From Sapria himalayana (taxonomy: Eukaryota > Streptophyta > Magnoliopsida > Malpighiales > Rafflesiaceae), in contig JAREIK010002645.1 in the NCBI GenBank assembly GCA_029783825.1, positions 1,265,538 to 1,329,537 of the forward strand: DNA of 64,000 nucleotides. Direction: 5' to 3'. Positions within the stretch are counted from its first letter, which is position 1. The number at the start of each line of letters is the position of its first letter. Both the position numbers and the translations under genes were made by a program. Positions 61,144-64,000 of the stretch are shown here, piece after piece. Under the pieces are notes generated by a model. That model made no database searches. It saw nothing but the letters and a program-made list of their open reading frames with translations, and was not told the origin of the DNA.

Positions 61144-61175
<32 letters not shown>
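61124..61175. repeat. (AC)n-(GT)n palindromic microsatellite
   Basis: An AC run (61124-61142) is followed at once by ATACAT and a GT run (61150-61175), so the two halves are complementary and can form a cruciform. It abuts the right LTR of the copia element. Confidence 0.9.
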
Positions 61176-61179
<4 letters not shown>

Positions 61180-62430
61180 AGAAGGCGGAGGGCTTTGCCC
61201 ACCAACTAAAGATCATGGATAGACTACTTGTCAAGATATAAATGATGTATAACCAATCAACTAGAGACCATTAGATAAAAAAATAGCAATTATACTAATT
61301 CTTATGTTGATCAAGAAAAATAGGCTAGGTAGATTAGACTCACACTCTAGCTAGGCTGGTTGAGTTTTTCTTTCCCACCATGCATAGTTCGATTTAAAAA
61401 ACATGGCAATGAGCCCAAATGATGGCCTATCCACATTGGGTTGAGTTTTACCATTGCTTAGACTAAATGGAGTTGGTCCAATCTGGTTAGTCTATTAGCA
61501 TTGTCATAGGTTGGCCAAATGGAACAACAAAACTTTTTACTAATATGCAGTATAAAGTATACAACACACAAGTAAGTATATAATATATATTCCAGACTAC
61601 AACAAATTGAACATAAACTCTAATTACAATAGAAGCTAAAATTGTTGTTCCCATACATTATGACCCAAATTACCAATAAGAATGCTTGATGACACCTACA
61701 AACATTTTATTTCAACACCAAAGAGATTAGGGAAATAGAAAAGCTTAGATCTAAGGAATAGACTTTTGGTACCTAAATGAAAAACTAACCAAATATAAAA
61801 GCTAAAACATTTTTTGTTCGCTCATAATAATATAAGAATAAGAATTTATATCAATAGATACTATGTTCAATGCCAGACAAAGATTGAATATGGTTGTCAA
61901 TGCCAAAACAATGAAAGTAACCACTATTTTGCACAATTTACTTTATTTCTTTGATACATATTGTTAGAGTCATTTTGCTTGGGAGTATCATAAATAATTT
62001 CAGAAATCTGAGTTACTTTTTTTAAATAGAAAATTCAACATTTTTATAAAAACTTTAAATTATGTTTTAAAATTTAGCTTTTTAATAAAACGTTAGCAAA
62101 TTTTAATTTCTGAAAAATTAGAATTGTTTTTAGTAATTGTAAAGTGTGTTTTAGCATTTTTCACAACAACATTGATATGACACATTGCACACCAAATAAA
62201 ATATGTTTACATCAACTCAAACTTTAATAATATCATAGAAATTAAAATCTAACAAAATATGGGTTAAAAATCCATCAAAACACAAAGTATTATATATCAA
62301 AATAACTAATGTATGCATTTTTACACACAAAATATTATTTTGAACTTCTAAAGAATAAAATCCATGGAAGAAATAAATCTAGAACATAAACAAATAACCT
62401 AGATATTTGTTTGCTGATTGCATCATAAAT
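61176..62430. other. Intergenic DNA, nothing recognised
   Basis: A moderately GC-containing patch at 61190-61510 gives way to AT-rich DNA. No termini, domains or RNA genes seen. Confidence 0.4.
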
Positions 62431-62639
62431 TATAAATGATATTATTTATGTTAGGGTGTTCTTGGAACTTCAACAATTGGATAATAATTAATAAAAATCA
62501 AGAACAAAATAATGGAGACAAGGTTGAGAAAAACACTCTAACCCCATTAATTCTTCATTGGGTTCTAGTAGTGAAAGAGAATTTATCTCTTTCATGGAAT
62601 CACAACAAAGATGGATAACAGGTTTTTGAGAAATCATAT

Positions 62640-63004
62640 ACATAATTATTCCCTTTCCTTTGTATATGTTGTATTGTGTGTATTCACCATGTGAGTCTGA
62701 AAATGGGAAAATATATTTTTCCAATTATATGAAATGTCCATGTGTTCAATATCCATGGTGCACGTACAACTATGAAATAAAATGATACTCGTTGTTTTAT
62801 TCCTCAAAGGGTCCTTATTTATATACAAGAATGGGCACCTACGATCCTTCCTAAATTTGTGCATGTCCTCTGATCTTGTCACTAATGATTCATACTAATT
62901 CTTTTATATATGTGTGCCTAATTACAATACAGATGAAAATAGCTTTAAAAGAAATCAATATTGAATTAGATAATTTCCTAATTACCAAATATAGCTTAAT
63001 ACCA
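62640..63004 (-). repeat. 3' LTR of right-edge copia with TATA box
   Basis: The LTR starts TGGTATTAAGC on the minus strand (63004 leftwards), directly after a TTTGAGGGGG polypurine tract (63005-63014). Within it, minus-strand TGTATATAAATAAGGAC (62815-62831) looks like a TATA box, with AATAAAAC about 15 bases further on (62794-62801). The far end was not located; 62640 is an estimate. Confidence 0.6.
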
Positions 63005-64000
63005 CCCCCTCAAATTGGAGCAAGGAGATTTCGAATCCTAACTTACCAAGAAAATAATCAATATTTGATTTCAAAAATACTTTTATGAATATATCCACAA
63101 GTTGAGTAGTAGTGGAAACATAGGCTAAACATGTTTTTTTTTTAAAAAACTTCATTCCAGACAAAATGGCAGTCAATTTCAACATGCTTGGTGCATTCCT
63201 TGAACACCAAATTTTTTGCAATGTGTAAGGCTGCCTGTATCACAATGAAAGGTCATGGGATTGTCATGGACAACCCCTAGGTTTAAGAGGATCCCCTTTA
63301 ACCATTTTAACTTGCAAGTAGTGGTTGCAATAGACCTATACTCAACTTTAGTAACAGACTAAGAAATAATTTGTTGTTTCTTTATTTTCCAGGAAATAAG
63401 AGAGTTGACAAGCGGCACTAGCCAACTAGTAACTGATCATCTGGTCAAAGGACAACTAGCCCAATCTGAGTCGCACCAACCATGAAGTTGTAAGTCACAT
63501 TTTTGGCCAAAAAGTATTTCGTGTCCTTGATTAACTTTTAAGAACCAAACTACTCATATAGTAGCTTCTCGATGTTTAGTTTTGGGTTGTTGCATGAATT
63601 GAGAAAGAGTGTGAACTATATGATAATTCATACTGAGTTAAACACCAATAAATTAAATGCCCAACCAAATCTTAATATTGCTCAAGATTTGAAAGGAATT
63701 ATTACATAGCAAGTGACAAACAATGGTTTTGCTCTATTGGAGTGGTAGTGGGTTTAGCATCGAGGAGACCATCTTCAAATATAATATCAAGCACATATTT
63801 ACACTGATAAAGAAAAGTTCGATAGGATCACTGGAAACTTTAATACCTAGAAAATTAAAAAAACTTCAATACACCAAGATCTTTCATATGAAAATAGATG
63901 TTGAGGTAGAGCTTAGATCACTTGATAGCAAAAGGAGTATTACCAGAAATGACTGAATTTTCAACATAAACTAGAACCACAAGTTGGGTGCCTCCATGGT
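63005..64000 (-). pseudogene. Copia RT-RNase H, runs off right edge
   Basis: Well-preserved pol on the minus strand, in order: VVLVYVENSVISGN at the edge (YVDD altered to YVEN), HMKDLGVLKFF, HTLSQFMQQPK, LQLHGWCDSDWASCPLTR near 63440-63500, SLISWKIKKQQ, CKLKWLKGILLNLGV near 63260-63320, and YVSTTTQLVDIF (open stretch 62982-63221) leading to the polypurine tract. This is copia RT, RNase H and the C-terminal tail. A handful of stops and shifts inactivate it, but it is the least decayed retroelement in the window. Confidence 0.9.

Noticed and set aside
1..64000. CRISPR arrays, tRNA or rRNA genes, bacterial operons
   Set aside because: Looked for by eye; no spaced direct repeats, no tRNA A/B-box cloverleaf pattern and no rRNA core sequence were seen.

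Overview
This window reads as nuclear DNA of a flowering plant. It is strongly AT-rich and holds two intron-containing protein genes. The rest is mostly decayed plant transposable elements: Ty1/copia and Ty3/gypsy LTR elements, hAT DNA transposons, a Harbinger-type MITE and a LINE. I saw nothing prokaryotic, no CRISPR array, and no tRNA or rRNA gene. The species cannot be named from the sequence.

Host genes. (1) 11250-24372 (+) is a seven-exon cytosolic-type glyoxalase II (hydroxyacylglutathione hydrolase) of 265 aa, with all metal ligands kept. Its exons lie in two clusters, 11250-12613 and 24027-24372. They are separated by an 11.4-kb intron 5 that carries a copia fragment, an antisense gypsy fragment and a 3.5-kb hAT transposon. 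(2) 51096-52830 (+) is a three-exon, 416-aa plant DUF620 protein of unknown biochemical function. Both are assembled by hand from splice signals and family similarity.

Layout. 1-6.2 kb: AT-rich intergenic DNA with simple repeats, a pyrimidine tract and a 26-base poly-G run. 6.3-11.1 kb: antisense retroelement remnants, including a copia copy whose protease runs straight into reverse transcriptase with no integrase. 11.2-24.4 kb: the glyoxalase II gene. 25.6-47.9 kb: a tandem array (LTR-internal-LTR-internal-LTR) of a decayed Athila-like gypsy family. Its internal regions have gag and protease but no recognisable reverse transcriptase or integrase, and one copy also has a 3' ORF resembling the plant-transposon protein domain. 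The third LTR was hit by three hAT-family insertions (334 bp, 545 bp and 3.6 kb). 47.9-49.6 kb: 5' part of an antisense copia. 50.6-53.2 kb: the DUF620 gene. 53.2-55.8 kb: a 216-bp duplication, a 387-bp MITE, microsatellites and a LINE reverse-transcriptase fragment. 57.1-61.1 kb: an antisense copia with both short LTRs. 62.4-64 kb: a second antisense copia that runs off the right edge.

The most informative structures are the hAT family (GC-rich termini with repeated subterminal motifs, 8-bp target duplications, two near-full-length copies and two short derivatives), the gag-protease tandem array, and the transposon-filled intron of an apparently intact metabolic gene. LTR and internal boundaries in the array are approximate because the copies have diverged, largely by C-to-T and G-to-A changes.
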